This document shows, in pieces, positions 7,373-17,916 of a stretch of 64,000 nt of DNA; positions within the stretch are counted from its first letter, which is position 1, and every line of letters begins with the position of its first letter. The DNA lies in NCBI GenBank assembly GCA_033283265.1, contig JAWMQN010000002.1:744001-808000 (forward strand), written 5' to 3'. This DNA comes from Mangrovimicrobium sp033283265. Lineage in GTDB: Bacteria > Pseudomonadota > Gammaproteobacteria > Pseudomonadales > Halieaceae. The position numbers were made by a program, and so were the translations under genes. The notes under the pieces were generated by a model. That model worked only from the letters and a program-made list of their open reading frames with translations. It made no database searches and had not been told where the DNA came from.

Positions 7373-9637
7373 CTAGGCCACCGGCGTGTGAATGTAGCGC
7401 TGCATGCCGTGGTCGCTGAGGAAGGCCACCATGCGCGCCTGGATATCCTCCGGCCGCTCCAGGCAGAGGACGTTCTGCAACAGCGCCTGGGCCTCGGACA
7501 GCTTGATGCTGCGCAGGGCATTCTTGACCCGCGGCAGGCTGGTGGCGTTCATCGACAGCACCTCGTAGCCCATGGCCAGCAGCAGGACGGCGCCCGCCGG
7601 ATCGCCGGCCAGCTCGCCGCAGATACTCACCCGCTTGCCCTCCGCCAGTGCCGCGCTGGCTACGCTGACGAGCGCCTGCAGCACCGCCGGGTGCAGGGGG
7701 TGATAGAGATCGGCAACGCGGGCATTGTTGCGATCCACCGCCAGCAGGTACTGGGTGAGGTCATTCGAGCCGACGGAGAGGAAGTCCACCCGGCGGGCGA
7801 GTTCGCGGGCCTGGTAGACCGCGGAGGGCACCTCGACCATGACGCCGATCTGCGGCAATTCCGCCTCCACCCCTTCCTGCAGGATCTCCTGGTGGCTGCG
7901 ATGGATCAGCTGCAGCGCCTCTTCCAGTTCTGCGACATTGCAGATCATCGGCAGCATGATACTGAGGTTGTTGAGCCCGGCGTTGGCCTTGAGCATGGCC
8001 CGCACCTGGGCGAGGAAGATCTCCGGGTGGTCCAGGGTGACGCGGATACCGCGCCAGCCGAGGAAGGGGTTGTCCTCCTCGATGGGGAAGTACGGCAGTG
8101 CCTTGTCACCACCGATGTCCAGTGTGCGCATGATCACCGGCCGCGGCGCGAAGGCCTCGAGCTGGCTGCGGTAGATCTGCCGCTGCTCCTCCTCCGAGGG
8201 AAAACGGTCGCGCAGCAGGAAGGGTATCTCGGTGCGGTACAGACCGACGCCCTCGGCGCCCTGCTCGAGGGAACGGGTCACATCCGCAGTGAGGCCGGTG
8301 TTGACGAACAGCGGCAGGCGATGGCCGTCCTGGGTCTCGCAGGGCAGGTCGCGCAGCGACTCGAGATCCCGCGACAGGGCCTGGTCCGAGGACAGCACTT
8401 CCTCGAATCGCGCCAGCACCTCGGGACGGGGATTGAGGTGAACGCTGCCGTTGTAGCCGTCGACCACGACCTTGCGCCCCTCCAGGCGGGTGTAGGGCAG
8501 GTCGACGGCACCCATGACCGTGGGAATACCCATGGCGCGGGCGAGAATCGCCACGTGGGAGTTGCCCGATCCGCGCACCGAGATCAGCCCCGCCAGGCGC
8601 TCGCGGGGAATCTCTCCCAGCGAGGACGCGGTGAGTTCCTCACCCACCAGGATGGTCTGCTCGGGAAAGCTCTTCTCTTCCTGGGCCGCGGCCTGCAGGT
8701 AGGCGAGCATGCGCGTGCCGAGGTCCTTGACGTCGACCGCGCGCTCCTTGAGGTAGCTGTGCTCCATCCGCTCGAAGTGGCGGATGTGCTCGATCATCAC
8801 CTGGCTGAGTGCGCCCTGGGCCCACTGGCCCCCTTTAATCAGGCTGACCACCTCGCGGCCGAGCTTGGAGTCGTCGAGGATGCCGAGGTAGACATCGAAC
8901 AGCGCGTGGTCCTCCGGCGAGAGCTGACCGCCGAGGTTGTCGGCGACCTGCTGGATATCCTCGCGCACGCGCCGCAGAGCATCGCGGAAGGCGGCGAGTT
9001 CGGCGCGGCGATCGCTGACGGCCCGCCGCGGCACCGCGTAGAGGTCGGCCACCGGCGACACCACCACGGCGGTGCCGATGGCGATGCCCGGCGCGCCGGG
9101 CACACCGTTGACCCGCGCATCGACCATCGCATCCTGGCTGTCCAGGTCGAAGGCCCCGGTGACCCGGGCGTGGGCGATGACCGCCGCCAGCTGGGCCGAC
9201 ATGGTGACCAGGAAAGCCTCCTCGCCCTCGTCGAAGCGGCGCCGGTTGGCCTGCTGCACGACCAGCACACCGAGCACCTTGCGCTGGTGGATGATCGGCA
9301 CGCCGAGGAAGGCATGGAAGGGTTCCTCGCCGATATCCGGGAAGAAACGGAAATTGGGGTGCGACGGCGCGTTGTCGAGATTGAGGGGCTCCTCGCGCTC
9401 GGCGACGGTACCCACCAGCCCCTCGCCGGGGGCCAGGCTGGCGACGCCGAGCTGATCCTGGTTCAGGCCCTCGGTGGCGCGGAAGATGTAGCGGTCACCG
9501 CCGCGATCGCGCAGGTATACACTGCAAACCTGGGTGCCCATGGCATCGCGCACCCGGCGGACGATGATCCGCAGGGCGTCCTCGAGGTTGGCGGCGGCGT
9601 TAACCTCCTGAACGATTTGGCGCAGAGTCTCCAGCAT
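7373..9637 (-). CDS. ptsP: PtsP, phosphoenolpyruvate-protein phosphotransferase (EI-Ntr)
   Basis: 754 aa. Enzyme I of the nitrogen phosphotransferase system: it autophosphorylates from PEP and passes phosphate to NPr. An N-terminal GAF domain (about 1-165) is followed by a PEP-utiliser domain with the phospho-His in GSGNSHVAILARAMGIP. A C-terminal TIM barrel holds FLSVGSNDLTQYLLAVDRNN and the catalytic Cys in SICGELAGDP. Full length. It lies 4 bp downstream of rppH, the same arrangement as in Pseudomonas, so the two are probably co-transcribed. Confidence 0.96.
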   Translation of the reverse strand: MLETLRQIVQEVNAAANLEDALRIIVRRVRDAMGTQVCSVYLRDRGGDRYIFRATEGLNQDQLGVASLAPGEGLVGTVAEREEPLNLDNAPSHPNFRFFPDIGEEPFHAFLGVPIIHQRKVLGVLVVQQANRRRFDEGEEAFLVTMSAQLAAVIAHARVTGAFDLDSQDAMVDARVNGVPGAPGIAIGTAVVVSPVADLYAVPRRAVSDRRAELAAFRDALRRVREDIQQVADNLGGQLSPEDHALFDVYLGILDDSKLGREVVSLIKGGQWAQGALSQVMIEHIRHFERMEHSYLKERAVDVKDLGTRMLAYLQAAAQEEKSFPEQTILVGEELTASSLGEIPRERLAGLISVRGSGNSHVAILARAMGIPTVMGAVDLPYTRLEGRKVVVDGYNGSVHLNPRPEVLARFEEVLSSDQALSRDLESLRDLPCETQDGHRLPLFVNTGLTADVTRSLEQGAEGVGLYRTEIPFLLRDRFPSEEEQRQIYRSQLEAFAPRPVIMRTLDIGGDKALPYFPIEEDNPFLGWRGIRVTLDHPEIFLAQVRAMLKANAGLNNLSIMLPMICNVAELEEALQLIHRSHQEILQEGVEAELPQIGVMVEVPSAVYQARELARRVDFLSVGSNDLTQYLLAVDRNNARVADLYHPLHPAVLQALVSVASAALAEGKRVSICGELAGDPAGAVLLLAMGYEVLSMNATSLPRVKNALRSIKLSEAQALLQNVLCLERPEDIQARMVAFLSDHGMQRYIHTPVA

Positions 9638-9641
9638 GGCG

Positions 9642-10142
9642 TCAATTTACCACGCGTTGCTCGGTCAGCCGACCCAGCGGCAGGGCGAGTTCCTTCATCG
9701 CGCGCCGGTAGACCTCGCGCTTGAAGGCGACCACCTGGTTGAGCGGGTACCAGTAACTCACCCACTGCCAGTGGTCGAACTCGGGTTTCTCATTGAGATT
9801 GAGCTGCACGGCCTCGTCTCCCGCCACCAGCCGCAACAGGAACCACTTCTGTTTCTGTCCGATGCAGGGCGGGCTCTGGTTCTTGCGGATGAAACGCTTG
9901 GGCAGCCGGTAACGCAGCCAGCCGCGGGTCACCGCGAGCAACTCCACCGAGTCCGGCAGCAGGCCGACTTCCTCGTGCAATTCGCGGTAGAGGGCCTGCT
10001 CGGGGGTCTCGCCCTCGTTGATCCCGCCCTGGGGGAACTGCCAGGCGTCGCGGCCGCCCACCCGCCGCGCCCACAGTACCTGACCGTGGTCGTTGGCGAG
10101 CATGATCCCCACATTCGGCCTGAAGCCGTCTTTATCTATCAC
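9642..10142 (-). CDS. rppH: RNA pyrophosphohydrolase
   Basis: 166 aa from a GTG start at 10142, chosen because family members begin M-I-D-x-D-G-[YF]-R-P-N and this gives (V)IDKDGFRPNVGIML. The Nudix box is complete: GGINEGETPEQALYRELHEE. RppH removes pyrophosphate from mRNA 5' ends and so licenses RNase E decay. An in-frame extension upstream exists but is not needed. Upstream genes are divergent (HAD phosphatase), downstream is ptsP. Confidence 0.93.
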   Translation of the reverse strand: MIDKDGFRPNVGIMLANDHGQVLWARRVGGRDAWQFPQGGINEGETPEQALYRELHEEVGLLPDSVELLAVTRGWLRYRLPKRFIRKNQSPPCIGQKQKWFLLRLVAGDEAVQLNLNEKPEFDHWQWVSYWYPLNQVVAFKREVYRRAMKELALPLGRLTEQRVVN

Positions 10143-10272
10143 AGTTATCGCTATCGTTCTGTTGGCGCGAGCTATTGTTCCACACTTTCCGGCGGCTGAG
10201 AAATTTACTCCGCAAGGAGCAGGCGCTATCCTGCGACCCCCGATTACGACAGCGAAATCACGCACTTACTCC

Positions 10273-10926
10273 ATGGCTCTGGCGATTTTCGATCTCGACA
10301 ACACCCTGCTGGGCGGCGACAGCGACCACCTCTGGGGGGAGTTTCTCTGCGAGCAGGGCCTGGTCGACAGCGACGGCTTCGCGGCGCAAAACGACCGCTT
10401 CTATGCCGACTACTGCAGCGGCAACCTGGACATCCTGGCCTACCTGCGCTTCGCCCTCGGGCCACTGCGCGGCCAGCCGCAGGCGGTTCTCGAGCAGTGG
10501 CACCGGGACTTCATGCGCTGCAAGATCGAACCGATCATCCTGTCCGCCGGGCTGGAGCTGCTGGACCGGCACCGCCAGCTGGGGGACCGGCTGCTGATCA
10601 TCACCGCAACCAATGCCTTTATTACCCGCCCTATCGCCAGTGCCCTCGGGGTCGGGGAGCTGCTGGCCTGCGAGGGGGAGATTGTCGACGGCTTCTACAC
10701 GGGGGAGCCGGTCGGGGTACCCAGTTTCGGCGCCGGCAAGGTGACGCGTCTGCGGGACTGGGCCGAGGCCGAGGGCGAGAGCCTGGCGGGGGCCTGGTTC
10801 TACAGCGATTCCCACAACGACCTGCCGCTGCTGGAGCTGGTCGACAATCCTGTAGCAGTAGACCCGGATGACCGGTTGCGCGCCCACGCCGAAGCCGCTG
10901 GCTGGCCGGTTCTCACCCTGCGCTAA
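10273..10926 (+). CDS. HAD-IB family phosphatase (SerB/GPH-like)
   Basis: 217 aa from the ATG at 10273, which places the nucleophile motif at the N-terminus (MALAIFDLDNTLLGGDSDHL; DxD-T motif I). Motif II is LIITATNAF and motif III/IV is FYSDSHNDLPLLELVDNP, typical of the HAD-IB group that hydrolyses phosphoserine, histidinol phosphate or similar small phosphates. In Pseudomonas a homologous gene sits beside rppH/ptsP, as here. The substrate cannot be told from sequence. Confidence 0.88.
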   Translation: MALAIFDLDNTLLGGDSDHLWGEFLCEQGLVDSDGFAAQNDRFYADYCSGNLDILAYLRFALGPLRGQPQAVLEQWHRDFMRCKIEPIILSAGLELLDRHRQLGDRLLIITATNAFITRPIASALGVGELLACEGEIVDGFYTGEPVGVPSFGAGKVTRLRDWAEAEGESLAGAWFYSDSHNDLPLLELVDNPVAVDPDDRLRAHAEAAGWPVLTLR

Positions 10927-11017
10927 AGCATCGTAAGAAGTCCGCAATTAAAGAATCTGACTGTTCCCTAGCTATTCAGGTCAGCAGTTCGGACGCTCAA
11001 CTCAGGCACGACACGGA

Positions 11018-11153
11018 GGCGGGATGTAGCTGCTTGCCTTGCGCAGCGTTCAGGGACGCGCCGAGGTGTTGAGCGAGACTTCAGGCTCGCGATCGCCGAG
11101 GGCATCCCGGAGGGACGCGGACAGCGGAGCAAGGCAAGCAGCTGCAGCCCGCC
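11018..11153. repeat. Long inverted-repeat element with its own core (type E)
   Basis: 25-nt arms at 11018-11042 and 11129-11153 are complementary at 23 of 25 positions and enclose 86 bp. The interior contains a smaller hairpin, GCGAG-(8)-CTCGC (near 11074-11091), and two similar GGGACGCG blocks. The element fills much of the 303-bp gap between the convergent HAD phosphatase gene and asnS; the rest of the gap holds nothing recognisable. The layout (variable outer stem, inner hairpins) resembles the four core-sharing elements at 16.5-24.6 kb, but the core is unrelated by eye. Confidence 0.7.
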
Positions 11154-11229
11154 GGGGCGGCGCCAACCGACCTGCCCGACTCAGCGACCCCCTGGCACTG
11201 TGCCAGCGGATGACTCCTGGCACTTCATC

Positions 11230-12624
<1,395 letters not shown>

Positions 12625-12673
12625 GCTCGGTCTCTCCGGGTACAGAAAGCCGGAAGCATACCGGATTGCCAGC

Positions 12674-13243
12674 TCAGTTCGCTATGGAAGCGCTCTTTTT
12701 CATGTTGCGGGTGTAGCGGTTGCCGTCGAGGGTCAGGTCGTCCACCAGGCCCCGGTCGGAGAGGATGAAACCGACCACGGATTCCGGGTTGTCCTTGAGC
12801 GCCACCCCGGGGGTGCCTTTCAGGTGCGGCAGCTGCACATCGCCGTTCTCACCCACCTTCCAGCTGCTCTTGTTGCGGAAGGTATTGAGGGCGTCGATGT
12901 CGCGGAAGACGATGACTTCAGACTTGAACTTGTGCTGCTTGGGATCCAGGCCGTAATTGTTGCTGGCATTGGTGTAGTAGGCCACCGGCTGGCCCTTGAC
13001 CAGCAGTACGCCCTCACCGTACTGGCCGCCGAGGCCGAAACCGAGGCGGAAGATGTCCGGGAATACCAGCACGCCGGCAGCGCCATCCAGCATCTCGTCG
13101 GCACCGGCGGCGTGCTGCTTGAGCGAGGCGAGGATCTTCTCGGAACTGGTATTGATGTACTCGATGGAATCGGCGAGGGCGGCGGGTGTCGCCAGGCTGA
13201 GCAGGAGGGCGAAGGTCGCCCCCAGGCGGGTCGTGAATTTCAT
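12674..13243 (-). CDS. SYLF/Ysc84-domain lipid-binding protein
   Basis: 189 aa with a signal peptide (MKFTTRLGATFALLLSLATP, cleavage after AALA). The mature protein shows the SYLF/DUF500 layout: helical start, then GAAGVLVFPDIFRLGFGLGG, QYGEGVLLVKG and YGLDPKQHKFKSEVIVF. Related domains bind phosphoinositides in eukaryotes; the bacterial members are periplasmic and of unknown role. Probably monocistronic. Confidence 0.82.
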   Translation of the reverse strand: MKFTTRLGATFALLLSLATPAALADSIEYINTSSEKILASLKQHAAGADEMLDGAAGVLVFPDIFRLGFGLGGQYGEGVLLVKGQPVAYYTNASNNYGLDPKQHKFKSEVIVFRDIDALNTFRNKSSWKVGENGDVQLPHLKGTPGVALKDNPESVVGFILSDRGLVDDLTLDGNRYTRNMKKSASIAN

Positions 13244-13384
13244 AGTCTCCCTCTGCGGGTGTCTCCAGGGATGTTGGGCTCACACGCCGGTGACGCAGCG
13301 CGCTACAGTGGCGGAAGTTTACTACAGGGGAAAGTGACGCTCCCGCAAAAACTGGCGAAATTGCTCAATTTTTGCACCCACCGT

Positions 13385-14014
13385 TCAGGCGGCGGTGTGC
13401 AGGCCGCACTCGCGCCCGTCGTGAACCTTGGTCGGGTCGAAGTAGTGTTTGCAGGTGGGCAGTTCATGGGCGGCCATATAGGCCTCGACCTGCTCGTCGC
13501 TCCAGTTGAAGATGGGCGCGACCTTGATGATGCCGCGCCCGTCCACGGAGACGATGTCCAGCGACTTGCGGTGCTCGGTCTCCTCCCGGCGGATGCCCGT
13601 CAGCCAGATCTCCGGCTTGAACTCGGCCAGGGCGCGGTCGAAGGGCTCGAGCTTGACCTGGCGGGTGAAGGCCTGGTGCAACTCCTCCTCGTCCACCGTC
13701 GGGATACCGCCCATGATGGCGTTGCGCCGCTCGCTGGTCATTTCCGGGGTGTAGACGTGGATATTGAGCTCGAGGTCCTTGATCAGCCGCTCGGCGACGA
13801 TATAGGTATCGCGGAGGTTGTAGCCGGTATCCACCCAGATGGTCGGCACGCTCTTGTCGATCTGGCTGACCAGGTGCAACATCACCGCCGCGTTCCTGCC
13901 CATGCTGGTGGTGGCTACGGTCGGCACATTCTGCGCGAGAGCCCAGCGCACGATCTCCCCGGCGTCGGCGTCACGCAGGGATTCATTCACGCTGTTGAGG
14001 TCCAGGTCCAGCAA
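13385..14014 (-). CDS. cysH: Phosphoadenylyl-sulfate (PAPS) reductase
   Basis: 209 aa from a TTG codon at 14014; no ATG is available upstream, so the true start is uncertain (an in-frame CTG lies 9 bp upstream). Reduces PAPS to sulfite in sulfate assimilation. PP-loop residues are seen in VATTSMGRNAAVMLHLVSQI, and substrate motifs in TWLTGIRREETEHR-like sequence (IWLTGIRREETEHRKS). The C-terminal redox cysteine is in GRECGLHTAA. The paired cysteines of iron-sulfur APS reductases are absent, which argues for the thioredoxin-dependent PAPS type. It follows the ParA gene on the same strand with a 93-bp AT-rich gap. Confidence 0.88.
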   Translation of the reverse strand: MLDLDLNSVNESLRDADAGEIVRWALAQNVPTVATTSMGRNAAVMLHLVSQIDKSVPTIWVDTGYNLRDTYIVAERLIKDLELNIHVYTPEMTSERRNAIMGGIPTVDEEELHQAFTRQVKLEPFDRALAEFKPEIWLTGIRREETEHRKSLDIVSVDGRGIIKVAPIFNWSDEQVEAYMAAHELPTCKHYFDPTKVHDGRECGLHTAA

Positions 14015-14107
14015 GGCCGTCAGTCTCTTGGGGGCAATGGGAGCAGAACTTTAAAGAATCAAACCCGCCATTACAAATAACGGAAAATTATATGTTTATT
14101 CCGCCAC

Positions 14108-14908
14108 TCAGGCCGCTGCGCGGGAGGCTGACTTCTCCAGTTCCGCGTGCAGTTCCAGGTACTGCCGGGTCAACTTGTGGCTTGGTGCCAGGTCGATAAG
14201 CGGCCGGTGCTCGCGGTGGGACTCGCGCATCTTCACCGAGGCGTTGAGGTAGGTCTGCAGCACCGGGTAGCCCTCGTCCTCCAGCTCCGCGACCAGTTCG
14301 CCGGGCAGCCGGGCCTGGGCGTTGAACTGGTTGATCACCACGCCCTCCACTTCCAGCTCCGGGTTGTGGTCCTCCTGCAGTTCGGCGAGGTTGTCCATCA
14401 GCGCGTAGAGGCTCTGGCGGGCGAAGCTGTCGCAGTCGAAGGGGATCAGCACGGTATCGGCGGCGATCAGCGCGGACTTTGAGTAGAAGTTGAAATTCGG
14501 CGGCGTGTCGATGTAGATCCGGTCGTACTCGCCGTCGAGCTTCTCCAGCGCATCGCGCAACTTGTAGATCTTGTAGCGGGACTCCAGCTCCTTCTCCATG
14601 GCCGACAGGGTCGGGCTGGAGGGCATGAGGAAGAGGTTGTCGTAGGCGGTCTCCCAGACAAAGGAATCCGGGTTCTTCTGCATCTTGCGCGAGCCCACGG
14701 TCTGCTTGAACAGGCCCGCCACCCCCTGGGCCTCCGCCGGGAAGGCCTCGGCGTCGATCTCGCCGACCAGGTAGTGGGTCGTATTGCCCTGGACATCCAG
14801 GTCCACCACCAGCGTGCGGTAGCCCATCGAGGCGCCAATGGCCGCCAGGTTGCAGGTGATGCTGGTCTTGCCGACGCCGCCCTTCTGGTTAAAAACCACC
14901 CGTTTCAT
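14108..14908 (-). CDS. Orphan ParA/MinD-family ATPase
   Basis: 266 aa from the ATG at 14908, which starts exactly at the deviant Walker A region: MKRVVFNQKGGVGKTSITCN. Walker A' (LVVDLDVQGN) and Walker B-like DRIYIDTPPNFNFYS are present. ParA proteins form ATP-dependent gradients on DNA or membranes and position cargo. No ParB-like gene or parS-like array lies next to it, so this is not an obvious plasmid or chromosome partition locus. The cargo is unknown. Confidence 0.85.
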   Translation of the reverse strand: MKRVVFNQKGGVGKTSITCNLAAIGASMGYRTLVVDLDVQGNTTHYLVGEIDAEAFPAEAQGVAGLFKQTVGSRKMQKNPDSFVWETAYDNLFLMPSSPTLSAMEKELESRYKIYKLRDALEKLDGEYDRIYIDTPPNFNFYSKSALIAADTVLIPFDCDSFARQSLYALMDNLAELQEDHNPELEVEGVVINQFNAQARLPGELVAELEDEGYPVLQTYLNASVKMRESHREHRPLIDLAPSHKLTRQYLELHAELEKSASRAAA

Positions 14909-15167
14909 GCTCTTTTCTACCGCCCGGAATAAAGCCACACACGTCCCGGAAGTGTACTGAATGGCGTGTGCCAATGTAAGCATTCCGGGACATTTCCGCC
15001 GCGCCCGGACGAGCATGCCCGGCCCCATGGGCGCGTTACGGGGCCGCTGCCAGCAGCGCCGGCGCCCCGCCCCGGTGGGCCCTATCAGCCGCCACGGCAG
15101 GCTTCCCGCAGTTCCGGCAGCCCACCAATAACGCTATGCTTGCAGGCCCCCAAAGCGAGACCAGTCG

Positions 15168-16451
15168 ATGAGCGAACCCAGCCTCCGCGTCCAATTGCTA
15201 CTGACCGGCAACGAACTGATGAGCGGCGATACCGTGGATTCCAACTCCGCCATGATCGCCCGCCGCCTCGACGAACTGGCCATCGACGTGGGCCGCAAAG
15301 TCACCGTCGGCGACGATCCCACTGTGCTGAAAGCGGAGCTGGCCGCCATGGCCGCGAACTCCGACGTGGTCATCGTCAACGGCGGCCTCGGCCCGACCGT
15401 CGACGACCTCACCGCCGCGATCCTCGCCGAGGTGGCCGGCGTGCCGCTGGAGGAAAACCCCACCGCACTGGCCCACCTGCAGGACTGGTGCGGCGGCCGC
15501 AACCTGACCCTCAATGCCGCCAACCTCAAGCAGGCCATCCTGCCCCGGGGCTGCCGGGTCATCGACAATCCCATCGGCAGTGCCGTGGGCTTCGAAGTGA
15601 TGGTGGGAGCGTGCCGCGTCATCTGCACACCGGGTGTGCCCAGCGAACTGCGCGCCATGCTCGATCTCATCCTCGCCGACCTCGCCGGCCGGCTGGGCCG
15701 CAAGCTGGAGCGGGACATCCTGCGCCTGCAGACCTTCGGCCTGGGCGAATCCTCCGCCCAGCAGCTGATCGTCGACAACATCCCCGACTGGCCCGAGGAA
15801 GTGCATCTCGGCTTTCGCGCCGGCGCGCCGCAACTGGAGATCAAGCTGGTGGTCGACCGCAGCGAACACCTGCCCCTGCGCGAGCGCTGCCTGGAACAGA
15901 TCAGAGAGCTGTTTGGCGATCACATCATTGGCGAGGGCGACGCCGACCTCGCCTCCACGGTGATCTCGCTGCTGCGCGAGCGCGGCCTGACCCTGGCCAC
16001 CGCCGAATCCTGCACCGGCGGCCTGATCGCCTCCATGCTCACCCGGATCCCGGGTTCCTCCGACGCCTTCCACGCCGGTTTCGTCACCTACGCCAACGAC
16101 ATCAAGCGCGACGTGCTGGGCGTACCCCAGGACACCCTGGAGCAACACGGTGCGGTCAGTGAAGAAGTGGTGCTGGCGATGGCCAAAGGCGCGCTGGCCA
16201 GGGCCGGCGCCGACTACGCCATCGCCGTGTCCGGCATCGCTGGCCCCGACGGCGGCAGCGAGGACAAGCCGGTGGGTACCGTCTGGCTGGCCTGGGGCAG
16301 CGCCGACAAGCTCAGCACCCGCCGCCTGCACTGGCCGGTGGAACGGCGCCTGTTCCAGACCATGGTGGCTGCGGCGGGTCTGGACATGATCCGGCGCAAC
16401 CTGCTGGGCATCGAGGCGGAGTCAAGGCATATGCTGATGCGGCGGGCGTAA
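15168..16451 (+). CDS. cinA: CinA family protein (MoCF-like domain plus PncC amidase)
   Basis: 427 aa with both domains of full-length CinA. The N-terminal MoCF/CinA-N domain (about 6-175) has LLTGNELMSGDTVDSNSAMI and VIVNGGLGPTVDDLT. The C-terminal PncC domain has TAESCTGGLIASMLTRIPGS and AVSGIAGPDGGSEDKPVGTV. The pair acts in NAD salvage: nicotinamide mononucleotide deamidation and ADP-ribose pyrophosphatase activity are described for the family. The 259-bp upstream gap, shared with the divergent ParA gene, holds only GC-rich dyads. Confidence 0.94.
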   Translation: MSEPSLRVQLLLTGNELMSGDTVDSNSAMIARRLDELAIDVGRKVTVGDDPTVLKAELAAMAANSDVVIVNGGLGPTVDDLTAAILAEVAGVPLEENPTALAHLQDWCGGRNLTLNAANLKQAILPRGCRVIDNPIGSAVGFEVMVGACRVICTPGVPSELRAMLDLILADLAGRLGRKLERDILRLQTFGLGESSAQQLIVDNIPDWPEEVHLGFRAGAPQLEIKLVVDRSEHLPLRERCLEQIRELFGDHIIGEGDADLASTVISLLRERGLTLATAESCTGGLIASMLTRIPGSSDAFHAGFVTYANDIKRDVLGVPQDTLEQHGAVSEEVVLAMAKGALARAGADYAIAVSGIAGPDGGSEDKPVGTVWLAWGSADKLSTRRLHWPVERRLFQTMVAAAGLDMIRRNLLGIEAESRHMLMRRA

Positions 16452-16505
16452 CATTGCCGACCTGCCGTTAGTGCGTTAGTGCCTCAGTACGCAGTGCCCA
16501 CGGCA

Positions 16506-16622
16506 GTCCCTGCGGTTGCGGCCCCCTGCTGAAGCCATGAGGCGACAGGACGTCGCCGCCCGAGTCTGTACAGGGATGTACGCTTTTTGGCGTGTTTCAG
16601 CAGGGGCCGCAACTGCAGGGAC
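16506..16622 (-). repeat. Variable-arm/constant-core palindromic element, copy A
   Basis: The core at 16535-16594 has the same 60-bp layout as the cores at 18.3, 24.2 and 24.5 kb (key pieces GGCGACAGGACGTCGCC and GCTTTTTGGCGTG). It is flanked by arms at 16506-16534 and 16595-16622 that pair with each other apart from one extra C, one G/A mismatch and the last base, but not with the arms of other copies. Weaker complementarity continues outward for about 20 bp (AGTAC blocks). It lies between the convergent cinA and pdxH genes. Orientation is given as the reverse of copies B and C. Confidence 0.85.
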
Positions 16623-16669
16623 GGGAAGTACTCGCTACCGACGGGACGAGAAGAACGACCAGGCGACAA

Positions 16670-17305
16670 TCAAGGCTGCAACTGCTCTATCGTCCAACCA
16701 TCCTCACCACGGGTATAAAGGAAGCGATCGTGCAGCCGGTGCTCCCGCCCCTGCCAGAATTCGATCCGCTCCGGCAGCACCCGGTAACCGCCCCAGAAAT
16801 CCGGCAGGGGAATCTCCCCGCGGCCAAACTTCTCGCGAATCGCCCGCGCCTGCTCCTCAAGTAGTGCGCGGGTGGAGATCGGCCGGCTCTGGCGCGACGC
16901 CCAGGCGGCAATCTGGCTCTCCCGCGGGCGGGTGGCAAAGTAGGCCGCAGATTCAGCGAGGCTCATCTTCTGTGCCGTGCCGGCGACAATCACCTGGCGG
17001 TCGAGGTCGTTCCAGGGAAAGTGCAGCGACACCTGCGGGCGGGCGGCGATGGCCCGCGCCTTGTTGCTGCCGTGGTTGGTATAAAAGACGAAGCCGCCCC
17101 GGGACAGCCCCTTGAGCAGCACGATACGCTGCCAGAGGGTGCCGCTCTCATCCACCGTAGCCAGCACCATCGCCGTCGGGTCGCCGATGCCGGCCTTGAC
17201 CGCCTGCTCCAGCCAGGACTCGAACTGGGTCAACGGGCAATCGTCGAGCTTGTCCCGGCTCAGGCCGCCGGCGGTGTACTCGCGGCGGAAGTTCTCATAG
17301 CTCAC
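16670..17305 (-). CDS. pdxH: Pyridoxamine/pyridoxine 5'-phosphate oxidase
   Basis: 211 aa, usual length. FMN enzyme oxidising PNP/PMP to pyridoxal phosphate. Family pieces seen: MVLATVDESGTLWQRIVLLK, FVFYTNHGSNKARAIAARPQ, FWGGYRVLPERIEFWQGREH and the carboxy-terminal WTIEQLQP. The start is the only ATG that gives the full N-terminus. The DUF4136 lipoprotein gene lies 12 bp upstream on the same strand, so co-transcription is likely. Confidence 0.96.
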   Translation of the reverse strand: MSYENFRREYTAGGLSRDKLDDCPLTQFESWLEQAVKAGIGDPTAMVLATVDESGTLWQRIVLLKGLSRGGFVFYTNHGSNKARAIAARPQVSLHFPWNDLDRQVIVAGTAQKMSLAESAAYFATRPRESQIAAWASRQSRPISTRALLEEQARAIREKFGRGEIPLPDFWGGYRVLPERIEFWQGREHRLHDRFLYTRGEDGWTIEQLQP

Positions 17306-17317
17306 CGCGACGTGCCG

Positions 17318-17881
17318 TTACTCGCCAGCGGGCGGCGGGAAATCGGCGAAGACCAGGCCGGCGGCTTTCTTGCGCAGCTCCGCCGCCTTGTCGGCATTCG
17401 CCTGGGGTTTCAGCTCCGACTGGATCACCGAGCGCCAGACCGAGCGGGTGCGCTGCGGGTCGATCATGTCGACGATCAGGGTACCCTCGGTGTACTGGCG
17501 CACGCTGACATCGGATACCGCGGGGCCGCAACGCCAGCAGTTGTAATAGCTCAGGCCATCGTAGGTGCGCACGTCCGTGCGATCGCGGGTCACCAGGTGC
17601 CAGGTCAGCAGCAGGTCGGCGGCGGCGCTGTCACTGACGACCGCGTAGCCCCTGGCCGACAGCTCCTCGGTGATGGCCGCGTTGATCCGCTCCACCTGCA
17701 GGTCGCTGATGCGGATGTTGGACACCGCGGTGCGATCGATCGGCTGGATGGCGATGCTCTTCACCGTGGAGAAATCGTAATTCTGGTCGTAGTCCATATT
17801 GGCCTGCGGGGTGCTGGCGCAGGCGCTGAGCAGGGCAAGCAACAGCGCGGCAAACATGGACTGCATGAGACGGACGGACAT
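17318..17881 (-). CDS. DUF4136 family lipoprotein
   Basis: 187 aa from the ATG at 17881, preceded by AGGAG at good spacing. Lipoprotein signal peptide MSVRLMQSMFAALLLALLSA with the lipid-attached Cys21. The mature part has the DUF4136 pattern: DYDFSTVKSIAI-like opening (QNYDFSTVKSIAIQP), IERINAAITEEL-type helix, then a strand-rich half with GTLIVDMIDPQRTRSVWR. Function unknown; predicted outer-membrane anchored since residue +2 is Ala. Confidence 0.85.
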   Translation of the reverse strand: MSVRLMQSMFAALLLALLSACASTPQANMDYDQNYDFSTVKSIAIQPIDRTAVSNIRISDLQVERINAAITEELSARGYAVVSDSAAADLLLTWHLVTRDRTDVRTYDGLSYYNCWRCGPAVSDVSVRQYTEGTLIVDMIDPQRTRSVWRSVIQSELKPQANADKAAELRKKAAGLVFADFPPPAGE

Positions 17882-17916
17882 GGGCGAACTCCTGTTCTGG
17901 TTGTCGGCCATTATAG

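Noticed and set aside
14108..14908. Plasmid partition locus
   Set aside because: Only ParA is present, between housekeeping genes; no ParB, parS or replication gene.
16484..16669. Small frame encoding a KHAKKRTSLYRLGRRRPVAS-type peptide, with a sister at 24380-24568
   Set aside because: The shared peptide is the translated core of the palindromic element; the flanks are unrelated. Not genes.
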